NCBI RefSeq assembly: GCF_004358665.1
Contig: NZ_SMZR01000008.1
Span: 1-64,000 of the forward strand
Direction: 5' to 3'
Source: Jeotgalibacillus sp. S-D1
GTDB lineage: Bacteria; Bacillota; Bacilli; Bacillales; Jeotgalibacillaceae
DNA length: 64,000 nucleotides
Each line of letters opens with the position of its first letter. Position 1 is the stretch's first letter. A program made the translations under genes and the position numbers. The notes below the pieces were generated by a model. It was not told the origin of the DNA. It searched no databases and worked only from the letters and a program-made list of their open reading frames with translations. Positions 52,329 through 63,182 of this stretch are shown here, one piece after another.

Positions 52329-53750
52329 CTAGTGTGTTAGCTCTTTTTCATAGGGGTGAAGCGTATCCGGGTAAATCTCTGTTGGATATTTACCTGTAAA
52401 GCAGGCCAGACAATGGCCGCGGTTTTCATCTGCATCCGGACGCCCGATCGCTTCAACCATGCCCTCAACAGAGATAAAGCTAAGAGAATCTGCACCAATG
52501 ATGGAACGGATTTCTTCCACTGAATTCTTACTTGCAATTAATTCTTCATGTGTGCTCGTATCAATTCCGTAAAAACATGGATTTTTTATAGGCGGCGAAC
52601 TAATCACAACATGTACCTCGGTTGCCCCTGCATCCTTTAGCATTTTTACGATTCTTCTGCTTGTCGTACCGCGGACGATTGAATCATCTACCATAACAAC
52701 ACGTTTTCCTTCTACAACTCCGCGTACTGGTGAAAGCTTCATTTTCACACCCTGTTCACGCAGCTCCTGAGAAGGCTGAATAAAAGTACGGCCGATGTAA
52801 CGGTTTTTAATCAAACCCATCTCATATGGGATATTGGCTGCTTCTGCGTAGCCAATCGCAGCAGAAATACTTGAGTCAGGCACCCCTGTCACTACATCTG
52901 CTTCAATGGGAAACTCCGATGCCAGCTGTTTGCCAAGCCGCTTTCTTGCACTGTGAACATTCAGGCCGTCAATATCGCTGTCAGGACGTGAAAAATACAC
53001 ATATTCCATTGTGCAAATCGACCGGTTTGTCGCATAAGTAAAACGTTCTGATCGGATGCCTTCATCATTTATAATTAACAGCTCACCCGGTTCAACCGAA
53101 CGAATATATTCCGCTCCAATAATATCAAACGCACAGGTTTCAGATGCAACGACATAGCCGTCGCCAATCTTGCCAAGGGAAAGAGGACGCAGTCCATTAG
53201 GATCAAGTGCCACCATGAGCTCTGTTTCCGTCATAATGACGAAAGCATAAGCTCCCTTCAGCATCGTTAGAGCATTTTTCACTCGTTCCTTGGCATTTTC
53301 ATAGCCGCTGCGTTTAATTAAGTGGGCCAGCACTTCGGTGTCCGATGTTGTCTGAAATATGCTTCCCTGGCGTTCTAATTGATGTTTAAGAGCATTGGCA
53401 TTCACAAGGTTTCCATTATGAGCCAGTGCAAGGCTGCTAGTCTGAGAACGAAACAGCAAAGGCTGAACATTCTCATAGCCTCCTCCACCTGCAGTCGTGT
53501 AGCGGACATGGCCTACAGCGCCATGTCCTTTCAATCCATCCAGCTGCGCTTGACTAAAAACCTCAGTTACCAGCCCTTCACCTTTATGACTGGTGATCTC
53601 CAGACCATTGGATGCAACAATACCGGCTCCTTCTTGCCCGCGATGCTGTAGGCTTTGAAGAGCATAGTACGTTAATTGTGCCGCTTGTTCATGACCCCAA
53701 ATTCCAAATACACCACACTCTTCATTAAGCCCTCTTAGCTCAGCAAGCAT
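52329..53750 (-). CDS. purF: Amidophosphoribosyltransferase
   Basis: 473 residues from ATG 53750; AGGAG lies seven bases before. The propeptide [11 protein letters not shown] is followed by the catalytic Cys12. Four cysteines for the 4Fe-4S cluster are visible (SICTMEY, NPCFYG, GHCLACF). The PRPP loop is [16 protein letters not shown]. It catalyses the first step of the pathway and is the usual feedback point for AMP and GMP. Overlaps the purL stop by 16 bases. Confidence 0.96.
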   Translation of the reverse strand: MLAELRGLNEECGVFGIWGHEQAAQLTYYALQSLQHRGQEGAGIVASNGLEITSHKGEGLVTEVFSQAQLDGLKGHGAVGHVRYTTAGGGGYENVQPLLFRSQTSSLALAHNGNLVNANALKHQLERQGSIFQTTSDTEVLAHLIKRSGYENAKERVKNALTMLKGAYAFVIMTETELMVALDPNGLRPLSLGKIGDGYVVASETCAFDIIGAEYIRSVEPGELLIINDEGIRSERFTYATNRSICTMEYVYFSRPDSDIDGLNVHSARKRLGKQLASEFPIEADVVTGVPDSSISAAIGYAEAANIPYEMGLIKNRYIGRTFIQPSQELREQGVKMKLSPVRGVVEGKRVVMVDDSIVRGTTSRRIVKMLKDAGATEVHVVISSPPIKNPCFYGIDTSTHEELIASKNSVEEIRSIIGADSLSFISVEGMVEAIGRPDADENRGHCLACFTGKYPTEIYPDTLHPYEKELTH

Positions 53751-55954
53751 GCGATCGCTCCTCTCCAACTAGCTTCAAAGTCTTGTACAGGACGATTGAC
53801 AACAGCCTGGCCTTCGTTTCTGATAATAAGCGCCGATTGAGCTGTTACATGTCCGATTTTTTCTGCATCTGCCACTAATTTTTCAAACGCTGCTTGGTTT
53901 TCCGGATCGACAGAAACGAGAAAACGGGATTGTGTTTCACTGAACAATGCAGTAATAACCGACCCATTTGTATCCACTTCCACCCCAAGTCCGTCAGTTC
54001 CAAAAGTAGACTCAGCAAGCGCTACAGCAAGACCACCTTCAGCCAGATCATGCGCCGATGAGATGAGCCCATTCTGAATTGCTTGAAGAAGCTGCGCCTG
54101 TCGTCCTGACTCTATCGTTAAATCAAGCTCTGGCGATTTGCCAAATATGTTTCCATGAACAAGCTTTTGAAGCTCGCTGCCGCCAAATTCAGTAGCAGTT
54201 TCACCGATCACATAGACAAGATCCCCGGCTTTTTTAAAGCTTTGCGTTGTAATATGGTCAACATTTTCAATCAAACCAACCATTCCAACAACCGGTGTCG
54301 GGTAAACTGCCGTTCCATTTGTTTCATTATAAAGAGACACATTGCCTCCAATAACCGGAGCGTTAAGCACATTACACGCTTCGCTCATTCCGTCAACTGC
54401 CTTTTCCATTTGCCAGAAAATCTCCGGCTTTTCAGGATTGCCGAAATTCAGGCAATCTGTAATCGCAAGCGGCAGTCCGCCTGAGCAGACAATGTTTCGC
54501 GCAGCTTCAGCCACTGCAATCTTGCCGCCTGTCTCCGGATCCAGATAAAGATAGCGGGAGTTGCAATCCGTTGTCATTGCGAGCGCTTTTTCAGTACCGC
54601 GGATTCGCAGCACGGCAGCATCTGATCCCGGTGTTACTACAGTGTTTGTCCGAACCTGGTAGTCATATTGATCATAAACCCATTCCTTGCTTGCAATGGT
54701 CGGCTGTTTTAAAAGCTTCAGTAATGTTTCTTCTATATTTTCAACCTCGGGCTCAGTGTTTTCGATTGCCTGAAATTCACGATAATAACGCGGTTCACTT
54801 GACGGTTTATGATATACAGGTGCATCTTCAGCAAGCGCATCAACCGGAACGTCAGCAATCGTTTCACCTTTATGAATTAAACGGAGATGATGATCATCAG
54901 TTACGTGCCCGACTGCCACTGCATCAAGATCGTATTTATGGAACAATTCCTGAATCTCTTTTTCCCGTCCTTTTTCAATAACAATTAACATACGCTCCTG
55001 CGATTCTGAGAGCATCATCTCATAACCTGTCATACCGGTTTCGCGCTGAGGAACCAGGTCAAGATCCATCTCTATACCTGAACCGGCTTTACTGGCCATT
55101 TCCGCTGATGAACTTGTTAAGCCCGCAGCACCCATGTCCTGAATTCCAATCAGCGCATCAGACTTGATCAATTCCAGACATGCTTCAAGAAGAAGCTTTT
55201 CCATAAATGGATCGCCCACTTGAACAGCGGGGCGTTTTTCCTCGGAAGCATCACTTAATTCCTCTGATGCAAATGTCGCACCGTGTATTCCGTCACGCCC
55301 GGTTTTTGCCCCTACATACATGACCGTATTCCCTACACCTTTTGCCTGGCCCTTTTGTATGTCTTTATGGTCAATTAACCCAACACACATAGCATTTACT
55401 AAAGGATTGCCATCATAAGAAGCGTCAAACTGAATTTCGCCGCCGACTGTCGGGATGCCAATACAGTTTCCGTAGCCTGCAATCCCTGCCACTACTTCTT
55501 CGAAAAGGTACCGAACACGAGCAGAATCCAATTCTCCAAAGCGTAAAGAGTTGAGGATCGCGATGGGTCTTGCTCCCATTGAAAATACATCACGTATAAT
55601 GCCGCCGACACCCGTTGCTGCACCCTGGTAAGGTTCGATCGCAGAAGGGTGGTTATGGCTTTCAATTTTAAATGCCACTGCTTGCCCGTCTCCAATATCA
55701 ACGATTCCTGCTCCTTCACCCGGCCCCTGCAATACGCGTTCTCCTGTAACGGGGAATTTTTTCAGCAACGGCTTCGAATTTTTGTAGCTGCAGTGCTCCG
55801 ACCACATAACAGAAAATAATCCGAGTTCTGTATAATTTGGAAGGCGGCCTAAAATGGATTCAACCATTCCAAACTCCTCATCAGTTAATCCCATTTCACG
55901 GTATATTTTATCGTTTTTAATATCTTGAGCTGTTGGTTCAAGCAGTAATGACAT
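53735..55954 (-). CDS. purL: Phosphoribosylformylglycinamidine synthase, large subunit
   Basis: 739 residues, the small-PurL form that needs PurQ and Pur[41 protein letters not shown] and [19 protein letters not shown] are hallmark stretches. GGAGGG precedes the ATG. Overlaps purQ by 17 bases at its start. Confidence 0.96.
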   Translation of the reverse strand: MSLLLEPTAQDIKNDKIYREMGLTDEEFGMVESILGRLPNYTELGLFSVMWSEHCSYKNSKPLLKKFPVTGERVLQGPGEGAGIVDIGDGQAVAFKIESHNHPSAIEPYQGAATGVGGIIRDVFSMGARPIAILNSLRFGELDSARVRYLFEEVVAGIAGYGNCIGIPTVGGEIQFDASYDGNPLVNAMCVGLIDHKDIQKGQAKGVGNTVMYVGAKTGRDGIHGATFASEELSDASEEKRPAVQVGDPFMEKLLLEACLELIKSDALIGIQDMGAAGLTSSSAEMASKAGSGIEMDLDLVPQRETGMTGYEMMLSESQERMLIVIEKGREKEIQELFHKYDLDAVAVGHVTDDHHLRLIHKGETIADVPVDALAEDAPVYHKPSSEPRYYREFQAIENTEPEVENIEETLLKLLKQPTIASKEWVYDQYDYQVRTNTVVTPGSDAAVLRIRGTEKALAMTTDCNSRYLYLDPETGGKIAVAEAARNIVCSGGLPLAITDCLNFGNPEKPEIFWQMEKAVDGMSEACNVLNAPVIGGNVSLYNETNGTAVYPTPVVGMVGLIENVDHITTQSFKKAGDLVYVIGETATEFGGSELQKLVHGNIFGKSPELDLTIESGRQAQLLQAIQNGLISSAHDLAEGGLAVALAESTFGTDGLGVEVDTNGSVITALFSETQSRFLVSVDPENQAAFEKLVADAEKIGHVTAQSALIIRNEGQAVVNRPVQDFEASWRGAIACLLS

Positions 55955-56624
55955 TTGAGTCCCTCCAGTGCTTCACAATCGATTGAAACAATTTAAGTCC
56001 GTCTGCGCTTCCGAGTAGCGAATCTACTGCACGTTCCGGGTGTGGCATCATCCCAAGAACATTTCCTTTTGAGTTGGTAATGCCCGCAATATCTCCTAAA
56101 CTTCCATTAGGATTTTCTAAAGCATAGGTAAAGGCAATCTGCCCGTTATCTTTCAGCTGATTATACGTTTTATCATCACAATAATAGTTCCCCTCGCCGT
56201 GCGCAATCGGGATTTGAATCATTTGGCCTTCTTCATAGTTTTTGGTAAACATTGTGTCGTTGTTTTCCACACGCAGTCCTACCGTACGGCACATAAATTT
56301 CAGCTTTTTGTTGCGAAGCATGGCGCCTGGCAGCAGCCCCGCTTCAAGCAGAATTTGAAAACCATTGCATACGCCCAATACCGGCTTGCCTGCTTCAGCT
56401 GCTTTCACTACTTCTTTCATCACGCTTGAAAAGCGGGCAATCGACCCCGAACGAAGGTAATCACCATAGGAGAATCCCCCCGGCAGCAAGATGCCATCAA
56501 ATCCATCTAAGTTCTCTGTATCATGCCAGACAAACTCTGCTTCTTCCCCAAGCTCATCCTTTATCGCATGGTACATATCGATATCACAATTCGAACCTGG
56601 AAATACTATCACCGCAAATTTCAT
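55938..56624 (-). CDS. purQ: Phosphoribosylformylglycinamidine synthase, glutaminase subunit
   Basis: 228 residues, class I amidotransferase. Nucleophile Cys86 in [10 protein letters not shown] and MPHPERAVD near the end give the catalytic triad. Starts 4 bases inside the purS end (ATGA). Confidence 0.95.
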   Translation of the reverse strand: MKFAVIVFPGSNCDIDMYHAIKDELGEEAEFVWHDTENLDGFDGILLPGGFSYGDYLRSGSIARFSSVMKEVVKAAEAGKPVLGVCNGFQILLEAGLLPGAMLRNKKLKFMCRTVGLRVENNDTMFTKNYEEGQMIQIPIAHGEGNYYCDDKTYNQLKDNGQIAFTYALENPNGSLGDIAGITNSKGNVLGMMPHPERAVDSLLGSADGLKLFQSIVKHWRDSNVITA

Positions 56625-56875
56625 GTTGTGACAGCCTCCTCCACCTCATATTCATAGTCTTCAATTACTGTATTTGCCAGCAGCTTTTCACACATTTCCT
56701 TTACTACATCATCTATCGGACGTTCGGTTGGTTCAATTAAAACCTCTAAGTATTTACCGATGCGTACATCCTGCACCTCATGGTAATTTAATGCATGCAG
56801 CGAGCTTTTAACTGCTGTCCCTTGAGGATCTAGTACACTTTCTCTTAATGTAACGTGAATTTTAACCTTCATCAT
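56621..56875 (-). CDS. purS: Phosphoribosylformylglycinamidine synthase, PurS subunit
   Basis: 84 residues. [20 protein letters not shown] is typical of PurS, which bridges PurL and PurQ. Two adjacent ATGs (56875 and 56872) are possible starts; the first overlaps the purC stop by 4 bases. Confidence 0.93.
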   Translation of the reverse strand: MMKVKIHVTLRESVLDPQGTAVKSSLHALNYHEVQDVRIGKYLEVLIEPTERPIDDVVKEMCEKLLANTVIEDYEYEVEEAVTT

Positions 56876-57588
56876 GATGAAACGCCTCCCAGTCGTGTAA
56901 AAACGGTTTGATATGCATCTGTTAAACTTCCTAAATCTCTTCTGAAAACATCTTTATCTAGTTTTTGCTTAGTTTTTGCATCCCATAACCGGCATGTGTC
57001 TGGCGAAATTTCATCCGCCAAAAGAATTGAGCCATCTGCAGCCCGTCCAAATTCCAATTTAAAATCAATCAGATCTACATCGATCGCTGTAAAGAATCTT
57101 GTCAGAACCTTATTGATTTCAAGGGCTTTTTCTCTAAGTACTGTCAGTTCATCCGGCTGAGCTAATGACAAGATGGAAATATGATCTTCATTAATCAGCG
57201 GATCCCCCAGGTCATCATCTTTGTAATACCATTCGACGATTGTATGCGGAAGCGTCTTGCCTTCCTCAAGTCCAATTCTTTTGGCCAATGTGCCAGCAGC
57301 AACATTGCGCACGACTACTTCAATTGGAATGATTTCTACATGGCGTACAAGCTGCTCATGATCGGAAAGTTTTTGCACAAAATGTGATTCAATTCCTTCT
57401 GCTTTTAATTTTTCAAACAGAAGACTTGTAATCAAGTTATTCAGCTGCCCTTTGCCTTCAATGTTCGCTTTTTTTTCTCCATTAAATGCGGTAGCAGAAT
57501 CCTTGTATTCCAGCCAAAGAATTCCTGGTTCGTCTGTTGAATACAATCGTTTTGCTTTTCCTTCGTAGAGCATTTGCCCTTTTTCCAT
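56872..57588 (-). CDS. purC: Phosphoribosylaminoimidazole-succinocarboxamide synthase
   Basis: 238 residues. LYEGKAKRLYSTDEPGILWL, EVVVRNVAAGTLAKR and DFKLEFGRAADG...LADEISPDTCRLWD are typical SAICAR synthase motifs. GGGAGTG precedes the ATG. Confidence 0.95.
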   Translation of the reverse strand: MEKGQMLYEGKAKRLYSTDEPGILWLEYKDSATAFNGEKKANIEGKGQLNNLITSLLFEKLKAEGIESHFVQKLSDHEQLVRHVEIIPIEVVVRNVAAGTLAKRIGLEEGKTLPHTIVEWYYKDDDLGDPLINEDHISILSLAQPDELTVLREKALEINKVLTRFFTAIDVDLIDFKLEFGRAADGSILLADEISPDTCRLWDAKTKQKLDKDVFRRDLGSLTDAYQTVFTRLGGVSS

Positions 57589-57643
57589 GTATCCTTCACT
57601 CCCTGATAATCGGAATTTTGAATCTATTAATTTTGTATTAAGG

Positions 57644-57686
57644 GCAACCCGTCCGGCCCCAAAGTAATGGGATAGGACGGAGTTGC
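57644..57686 (-). other. Hairpin in the purB-purC gap
   Basis: On the minus strand GCAACTCCGTCC pairs with GGACGG-GTTGC across a 20-base loop that itself has a CCC/GGG pair. No run of T follows, so it is more likely an mRNA-stability or processing element than a terminator. Confidence 0.45.
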
Positions 57687-57692
57687 TTTGAT

Positions 57693-58988
57693 TTAATTTA
57701 ATCCCAGTCTTGTAAAAATCGTTTCCACATGCTGAAGGTGATAGTTGTAATCGAAGCAGTCTTCAATTTCCTCAGGCGAAAGCCTAGATGTGATGGCTTC
57801 CTCCGCTTCCACAAGTTCACGGAAATGGACTTGCTTTTCCCATGCCTCCATCGCTTTCGGCTGAACTGTATCGTATGCTTCTTCACGGGACAGGCCTTTA
57901 TCAATAAGAGCCAGCAGCACACGCTGGGAATAAATCAACCCTAATGTGCGATCCATATTGCGCTTCATATTTTCAGGGAATACGGTAAGGTTCTTAATGA
58001 TATTGCCAAACCGGTTAAGCATATAATTCAATGCGATTGTTGCATCCGGAAGAATTACGCGTTCCGCTGAAGAATGAGAGATATCCCGTTCATGCCAAAG
58101 TGGAACATTCTCATATGCCGTTTGCATATAGCCTCTGATCAGACGAGCAAGCCCCGTCATATTTTCAGAACCGATTGGGTTCCGTTTATGCGGCATTGCA
58201 GAAGAACCCTTCTGTCCTTTTGCAAAATACTCCTCTACTTCTCTTGTCTCACTTTTTTGCAATGAGCGTACTTCCACTGCAAATTTCTCAACTGATGTTG
58301 CAATTAGAGCTAACGTCGCCATGTAATCAGCATGTCGATCGCGCTGCAGGGTCTGAGTTGAAATCGGTGCTGCCTGAAGCCCTAATTGTTCGCACACGTA
58401 CGATTCAACAAACGGGTTAATATTTGCATAGGTTCCTACAGCGCCGGACATTTTGCCGAATTCAACGCCTGAAGCTGATTGTTTAAAACGCTCAAGGTTG
58501 CGCTTCATTTCCTCATGCCACAACGCAAGCTTTAAACCGAATGTTGTCGGCTCAGCATGCACACCGTGAGTACGTCCCATCATGACGGTTAATTTATGTT
58601 CTTTTGCCTTGACTGCTAAAATATCAACAAAGTTTTCAAGGTCTCTTAGAAGAATTTCGTTTGCTTGTCTTAGTAAGTATGAAAGTGCTGTATCGACCAC
58701 ATCAGTTGAAGTTAAGCCATAATGAACCCACTTCTTTTCTGCTCCGAGTGTTTCTGATACTGCCCGTGTAAAAGCAACTACATCATGGCGGGTTTCTTCT
58801 TCTATCTCTTTAATACGATTGACATCAAATGAAGCATTGGCACGTATTTTCTGAACATCCTCTTTTGGAATATCGCCAATTTCTGCCCAGGCCTCACAAG
58901 CCAGTATTTCAACTTCCAGCCAGGCTTGAAAACGGTTTTGTTCAGTCCAGATATTGCCCATTTCAGGACGGGTATAACGTTCGATCAT
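57693..58988 (-). CDS. purB: Adenylosuccinate lyase
   Basis: 431 residues. The fumarase/aspartase signature [15 protein letters not shown] is clear, with [14 protein letters not shown] and the [11 protein letters not shown] segment. Acts twice in purine synthesis (SAICAR and adenylosuccinate). TTGGAGGTAA precedes the ATG. Confidence 0.96.
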   Translation of the reverse strand: MIERYTRPEMGNIWTEQNRFQAWLEVEILACEAWAEIGDIPKEDVQKIRANASFDVNRIKEIEEETRHDVVAFTRAVSETLGAEKKWVHYGLTSTDVVDTALSYLLRQANEILLRDLENFVDILAVKAKEHKLTVMMGRTHGVHAEPTTFGLKLALWHEEMKRNLERFKQSASGVEFGKMSGAVGTYANINPFVESYVCEQLGLQAAPISTQTLQRDRHADYMATLALIATSVEKFAVEVRSLQKSETREVEEYFAKGQKGSSAMPHKRNPIGSENMTGLARLIRGYMQTAYENVPLWHERDISHSSAERVILPDATIALNYMLNRFGNIIKNLTVFPENMKRNMDRTLGLIYSQRVLLALIDKGLSREEAYDTVQPKAMEAWEKQVHFRELVEAEEAITSRLSPEEIEDCFDYNYHLQHVETIFTRLGLN

Positions 58989-59002
58989 CGTGTTACCTCC
59001 AA

Positions 59003-60130
59003 TTATGTTGTCTTCCAGATTTGTGACGCATTGATTTGATTCAGCGTTTCATTTATGTTGGCCGTCATAATCGTCACATGGCCCATTTTTCGGTTTTCTT
59101 TCGGTTGTTCTTTTCCATATAGATGAATCGACCAATTAGCGTAGCGGCCAATACTTTCAACTACCGGTTCTACATGCTGGCCCAGAACATTCACCATGAC
59201 AACTGGTTTGATAAGCGCTGTACTTTTCAGCGGCCAGTTGCAAATCGCCCGGATATGCTGATGGAACTGGGATGTTTCACAGGCTTCTATCGAAAAATGA
59301 CCTGAGTTATGCGGTCTTGGTGCAAGCTCATTCACAAAAATTTCTCCTGTGTCCTTAACAAACATCTCAACAGCGAGTGTTCCCACAAGCTCAATGGCAT
59401 CTGCAATTTGCAGTGCAAGGGTTATAGCCAGTCTGCTGACTTCCGGCTCTAATCTTGCCGGCACAATGGACTCATGTAAAATATGATTCAAATGAACATT
59501 TTCAGCAATTGGCAGCGTAGTTGTCTGCCCCGATGAATTTCGGTGGACAATCACGGAAATCTCTTTCTCAAATGAAACAAACGATTCAGCAACACAAGGT
59601 CCGTGCTGCTTGATCAGTGCTTCCCCTTCTAAAAGATCTTCAACCGAATTCAGCTTCACTTGCCCTTTCCCATCATAGCCGCCAGTTAATGTCTTTAAAA
59701 CAGCCGGAAAACCGAACGTTTCTATCTTATCATATAATTCTTGTTCGTTTTCAATGATTTTATAGGAAGCAACCGGCACCTTCGCACGGTCCAGCATTTC
59801 TTTTTCTAAACGGCGGTTCTGCGTAATCCTGATCAGTTCAGATCCTTGCGGGATAAGACTAATCTCTCCCAGCCATTCAAGCGCTTCTGCGTTAATATTC
59901 TCAAACTCATACGTGATAACATCGCTAGCATCTGCAAGTGCCTTCAAGGCGTCACGATCGTCAAACGCTGCAGTTATTTCAATGTCTGCTACTTGTCCGC
60001 ATGGTGAGTTTTTTGCCGGATCAAGCACCGCAATTTTAAATCCCGCTTCCTTAGCGGCAAGTGCCATCATTCTGCCAAGCTGACCGCCGCCTATGATTCC
60101 AATGGTTTGACCAGGGAGAATTCTATTCAT
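59003..60130 (-). CDS. purK: 5-(carboxyamino)imidazole ribonucleotide synthase
   Basis: 375 residues from ATG 60130; a GTG three codons earlier overlaps the GGTGA site. [21 protein letters not shown] and the ATP-grasp [14 protein letters not shown] are typical. Carboxylates AIR with ATP and bicarbonate. Its start lies inside the purE end. Confidence 0.94.
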   Translation of the reverse strand: MNRILPGQTIGIIGGGQLGRMMALAAKEAGFKIAVLDPAKNSPCGQVADIEITAAFDDRDALKALADASDVITYEFENINAEALEWLGEISLIPQGSELIRITQNRRLEKEMLDRAKVPVASYKIIENEQELYDKIETFGFPAVLKTLTGGYDGKGQVKLNSVEDLLEGEALIKQHGPCVAESFVSFEKEISVIVHRNSSGQTTTLPIAENVHLNHILHESIVPARLEPEVSRLAITLALQIADAIELVGTLAVEMFVKDTGEIFVNELAPRPHNSGHFSIEACETSQFHQHIRAICNWPLKSTALIKPVVMVNVLGQHVEPVVESIGRYANWSIHLYGKEQPKENRKMGHVTIMTANINETLNQINASQIWKTT

Positions 60131-60614
60131 AAAGGTCACCGCTGCTTTTTAAGACATTTACTTCACTTTCTTTTCTTCTTGCCTCCAGCCGATCTGCTAT
60201 TTCCGGCTGACTGACAGAAAGTATTTGAGCTGAGAGCAGCCCGGCATTTACAGCACCAGCATCGCCGATCGCTACTGTCGCTACAGGCACGCCGCCTGGC
60301 ATTTGTACGATAGACAATAAGGAATCCATACCATTTAATGCCTTCGACTTAATGGGTACTCCAATTACAGGAAGTGTCGTTTTGCTTGCGACCATGCCAG
60401 GCAGATGGGCAGCTCCCCCTGCACCGGCAATGATAACCTTGATACCCCTTTGTCTTGCGCCGCTTGCATACTCAAACATTAAATCAGGGGTACGGTGTGC
60501 GCTGACTACCTGTTTTTCATACGCTATATCCAGTTCATCAAGTATTTCACAAGCTTTTTTCATCGTTGGCCAATCTGATGTGCTTCCCATTATTACACCT
60601 ATTGATGCTGTCAT
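60123..60614 (-). CDS. purE: 5-(carboxyamino)imidazole ribonucleotide mutase
   Basis: 163 residues from ATG 60614; TTGGAGTGAGACG precedes it and the protein then begins [18 protein letters not shown] as PurE does. The frame runs 40 codons upstream but into the terminator region. VVSAHRTPD and the GGAAHLPGM loop are conserved. First gene of the operon. Confidence 0.94.
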   Translation of the reverse strand: MTASIGVIMGSTSDWPTMKKACEILDELDIAYEKQVVSAHRTPDLMFEYASGARQRGIKVIIAGAGGAAHLPGMVASKTTLPVIGVPIKSKALNGMDSLLSIVQMPGGVPVATVAIGDAGAVNAGLLSAQILSVSQPEIADRLEARRKESEVNVLKSSGDLYE

Positions 60615-60654
60615 CGTCTCACTCCAATAATCTGATAGTTGACTGTAAGGGCAA

Positions 60655-60712
60655 TAAAAAACCCAGGTCAACAAATTTCCTCCTCTAATGAAGGAAAGTT
60701 GCTCACCTGGGT
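60655..60712 (-). terminator. Terminator of the purine riboswitch leader
   Basis: On the minus strand ACCCAGGT...GAGCAA...TTTCC pairs with GGAAA...TTTGTTG...ACCTGGGT, then six T. It lies between the aptamer and purE and would stop transcription when guanine is bound. Confidence 0.85.
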
Positions 60713-60771
60713 CCTGAATGCGTCCTCTATACACTTAAAAAAGGGCATAGCGGATCCAAGGCATCACTTTC

Positions 60772-60840
60772 CCTCATAGTCCAGTCATTTACGGTAACCG
60801 GGTAGAAACTTCTGGGCCATATTCCCATGATTATATGAGG
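60772..60840 (-). ncRNA. Guanine-type purine riboswitch
   Basis: On the minus strand CCTCATATAATC, GGGAATATGGCCC, AAGTTTCTACC, GGTTACCGTAAAT and GACTATGAGG make the three-helix purine aptamer. C in GACTATG corresponds to C74, the guanine-selecting base. It controls the terminator at 60655-60712, as for the B. subtilis pur operon. Confidence 0.93.
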
Positions 60841-60876
60841 TTTGTATGCTTTATTCGTTTTGTTTATCTCGTATTC

Positions 60877-60905
60877 ATCATAACAAGGTGACATGATGGC
60901 GTCAA
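60877..60905 (-). promoter_or_regulatory. Sigma-A promoter of the purine operon
   Basis: On the minus strand TTGACG (60900-60905), 17 bases, TATGAT (60877-60882). About 35 bases before the aptamer. Confidence 0.88.
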
Positions 60906-60912
60906 CCTTAAG

Positions 60913-60949
60913 GCGAACAATTTAAGCATTAAATATTTTTATTGTTCGC
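60913..60949. promoter_or_regulatory. Pair of PurR boxes
   Basis: GCGAACAAT (60913-60921) and its exact inverse ATTGTTCGC (60941-60949) are 19 bases apart, eight bases above the -35. This fits the PurBox pair CCGAACAWT bound by PurR in Bacillus. The outer box lies over the last codons of the yebG homologue. Confidence 0.85.
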
Positions 60950-61136
60950 TTTTGATTCCCTGAAATCGTATTTTCTGCCTTACAGGCTCTTTTTTTACAG
61001 AAGATCCCTCTTTAATTTCTTTGAAAATCGGTTCCTCCATACGCCGGATCGGCATGTAGCCAAGAGATGCCATTCGATTCAGGCATTCATCAATGGTTTC
61101 ATTTTCTTCTACGTCAAACCACATTTTATTACTCAA
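60939..61136 (-). CDS. yebG: NETI-motif protein YebG
   Basis: 65 residues with [12 protein letters not shown] near the N-terminus, the NETI motif. Function unknown. Overlaps the yebE homologue by 8 bases, as expected for a coupled pair just above the pur operon in B. subtilis. Confidence 0.9.
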   Translation of the reverse strand: MSNKMWFDVEENETIDECLNRMASLGYMPIRRMEEPIFKEIKEGSSVKKEPVRQKIRFQGIKSEQ

Positions 61137-61686
61137 CTTTCTTTTCCTCCTGAGCGATGCGTTTTCTTACACTCTTAACCCAGAAGCCTCCATGGATCGC
61201 TTTCGGTTCGTACGAAATAATAAAGGCCTTTGGATCAATCTCTTTTATCCGCTGGTACAGCTTTAGTTCATATTTTCTTGGGGTCAGAATCTGCATGGCC
61301 CATCTTCCGCCTTCCAGGCCGTTTGCTTCCCAGTCAGTAACACCATATCCCAGTTCCCGCAGCTTCTTAGGCAGACCAAGACCATTATCCATTGTAATGA
61401 CATTTACTGTTATATATCCAAGGGCCAGTTTTTCTTCAATTTTCATCCCGACAATAACTCCAATCCCATATCCTACGGCATAAGCAATCAGATTTTGGAT
61501 TTCATTTAAATTATCGAGTACGAGTCCCAAACCAACAACATAGATTACCACTTCAATCATACTTACACCTGCTGCGAGGTAGCGGTATCCTTTAAGCGTC
61601 AAAATCATACGCATCGTAAAAAAAGATACATAAAAGATGTTGATGGCAAAAATAATTATTACCATTATTAATCCATTTTCAAGCAC
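61129..61686 (-). CDS. yebE: YebE family DUF2179 membrane protein (UPF0316)
   Basis: 185 residues. Three hydrophobic helices (about 5-30, 40-60, 65-85) precede a soluble C-terminal DUF2179 domain with [19 protein letters not shown]. Function unknown. Confidence 0.88.
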   Translation of the reverse strand: MLENGLIMVIIIFAINIFYVSFFTMRMILTLKGYRYLAAGVSMIEVVIYVVGLGLVLDNLNEIQNLIAYAVGYGIGVIVGMKIEEKLALGYITVNVITMDNGLGLPKKLRELGYGVTDWEANGLEGGRWAMQILTPRKYELKLYQRIKEIDPKAFIISYEPKAIHGGFWVKSVRKRIAQEEKKVE

Positions 61687-61817
61687 AGTAGTTCCTCCTT
61701 CTACTCTATAACAAACTCATTTATGGAAAGATTACGTCACGTCAGATACAAAAGCAATCCTACTAGTGAATACCTGAAAAGTAAAGGCTAATGTTGATGT
61801 CACATATGCAGGAAAAT

Positions 61818-61850
61818 AAAAAAACACAGGGAAAACGCTCCCCGTGTTTT
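61818..61850 (-). terminator. Terminator of the DJ-1/PfpI gene
   Basis: AAAACAC-GGG pairs with CCC-GTGTTTT through a short loop, with T-rich ends both ways. Confidence 0.78.
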
Positions 61851-61856
61851 TTGACA

Positions 61857-62519
61857 CTACTTTCCTAATGCTTGGACAAAAGCTTCCGCTGTTTTTTGAC
61901 TCGACTGCGGATTTTGACCCGTGATGAATTTACCGTCCTTCACTACATGGTCAGCCCAATTTCCCTGAGCTACAAAGTGGGCTCCCTGTTCTTCAAGCTT
62001 CGACTGAAGTAAGAAAGGCATAAAGGAATCAAGCCCTGTTTCTTTTTCCTCTTCATCAGTAAAGGCTGTCATTTTTTTGTTCTTAACAAGGAATGTTCCA
62101 TCTGACAATTCAACATCTACAAAACCTGCCGGACCATGGCAGACAGCACCAATTACTTTATTATTTTCAGCAAAGTGAGCCAATCCGTCCTGCAGGTGCG
62201 GTTCATTAGGCAAGTCAAACATTGTCCCGTGGCCGCCTGGCAGGAAGACACCATCAAAATGATCGAATACCACACTTGAAAGCTGCTCTGTTTGTAATAA
62301 TTTTTCTTCTGCTTCCTTCCACTCCGAAGGCTGTTCACCTTCAAGGCTGTTAGGATCAAGTGGGATTCCCCCACCTTTAGGGCTAACAACTGTTACTTCA
62401 ATATTATTTTTTTTGAATTCTACATACGGCTCAGCAAACTCTGACAACCAAAGGCCTGTCGGATGGTCAGCATCAATTTTATCTGTATTCGTTACTACCA
62501 TTAAAACGCTTTTAGACAT
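61857..62519 (-). CDS. DJ-1/PfpI superfamily, Hsp31-like glyoxalase/chaperone
   Basis: 220 residues from ATG 62519; AAAGGTGG is nine bases before, and upstream codons have no site. The nucleophile Cys127 sits in VIGAVCHGPAG; PKGGGIPLDP, LPGGHGTMFDLP and the C-terminal TGQNPQSS are like Hsp31-type proteins. Members act as glutathione-independent glyoxalases (methylglyoxal to lactate) or deglycases. Single gene with a terminator. Confidence 0.85.
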   Translation of the reverse strand: MSKSVLMVVTNTDKIDADHPTGLWLSEFAEPYVEFKKNNIEVTVVSPKGGGIPLDPNSLEGEQPSEWKEAEEKLLQTEQLSSVVFDHFDGVFLPGGHGTMFDLPNEPHLQDGLAHFAENNKVIGAVCHGPAGFVDVELSDGTFLVKNKKMTAFTDEEEKETGLDSFMPFLLQSKLEEQGAHFVAQGNWADHVVKDGKFITGQNPQSSQKTAEAFVQALGK

Positions 62520-62639
62520 GTTTTTATACCACCTTTTAAATTGGTTTATTCTCTTCTTCATAAAATACCCTTCTGTAAATGGAATAAACATAGCGTGTAT
62601 TTTATCTGAAGGGAAAACGAAATGATGTTACTAAAATAT

Positions 62640-62752
62640 AAAAGGCTGAGACAAATGTCTCAACCTCTTCAAACCGGTTCACTGCGCTTCAGCTCATCGT
62701 TTCAATTAAAATAGACTCAATTTACATAATTATTGGAGTTATGTCCTAACTT
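62640..62752. mobile_element. MITE-like repeat element, internally deleted copy
   Basis: Shares with 47451-47668 the left end AGGCTGAGACAAA, CTCAACCTCTT and AAACCGGTTCACTGCGCTTCAG; the GC-rich core is missing, and the right part resembles the long copy (AAAATAGACTC, TTATGTCC). Its left hairpin, GGTTGAGACA / TGTCTCAGCC plus TTTTAT on the minus strand, also terminates the His-rich protein gene. Confidence 0.6.
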
Positions 62753-62758
62753 CTTTTA

Positions 62759-63103
62759 TTATTTTGCACTTCCCACATCCAGTATCTCAACAGGTCCATG
62801 ATCATCACAGTGATCCCCATGAACATGATGAAGTCGCCCATTCACTAAGAAATCATAGTGGTCGCCATGCGGAACCATCTCGTGGCCGCAATCATCGTTA
62901 TGAGTACAGCCGCAGTCATATGGCTTGCACTCATCCGGATTCGTTTCACTGACCTCAATTTTACATTCATCCCAATGCCCCTCATGCTCATGGTGCAGAT
63001 GGCCGTCATGTACATAATCAACATGGTTCTGATGCTTAATCTTCGTGTGACCGCATTTTTCGCTGTGCTGGTGAGTGTGATTACTGTGTGTGTGGTGTGA
63101 CAT
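62759..63103 (-). CDS. Histidine-rich metal-binding protein with internal duplication
   Basis: 114 residues with about 24 His and 6 Cys. Two copies of one unit are seen: CGHTKIKHQNHVDYVHDGHLHH then CGHEMVPHGDHYDF-LVNG-LHHVHGDHCDDHG. The N-terminus is an HHTHSNHTHQH run. Such proteins store or deliver Zn, Ni or Co; which metal is unknown and I saw no Zur box. AGGAGGGA precedes the ATG. Confidence 0.7.
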   Translation of the reverse strand: MSHHTHSNHTHQHSEKCGHTKIKHQNHVDYVHDGHLHHEHEGHWDECKIEVSETNPDECKPYDCGCTHNDDCGHEMVPHGDHYDFLVNGRLHHVHGDHCDDHGPVEILDVGSAK

Positions 63104-63182
63104 GGTTTAATTCCCTCCTATTTTATAATTGACTCTATTCTTATAATATCCACACCTATCACAATTAAACAAAAACTCGGCG

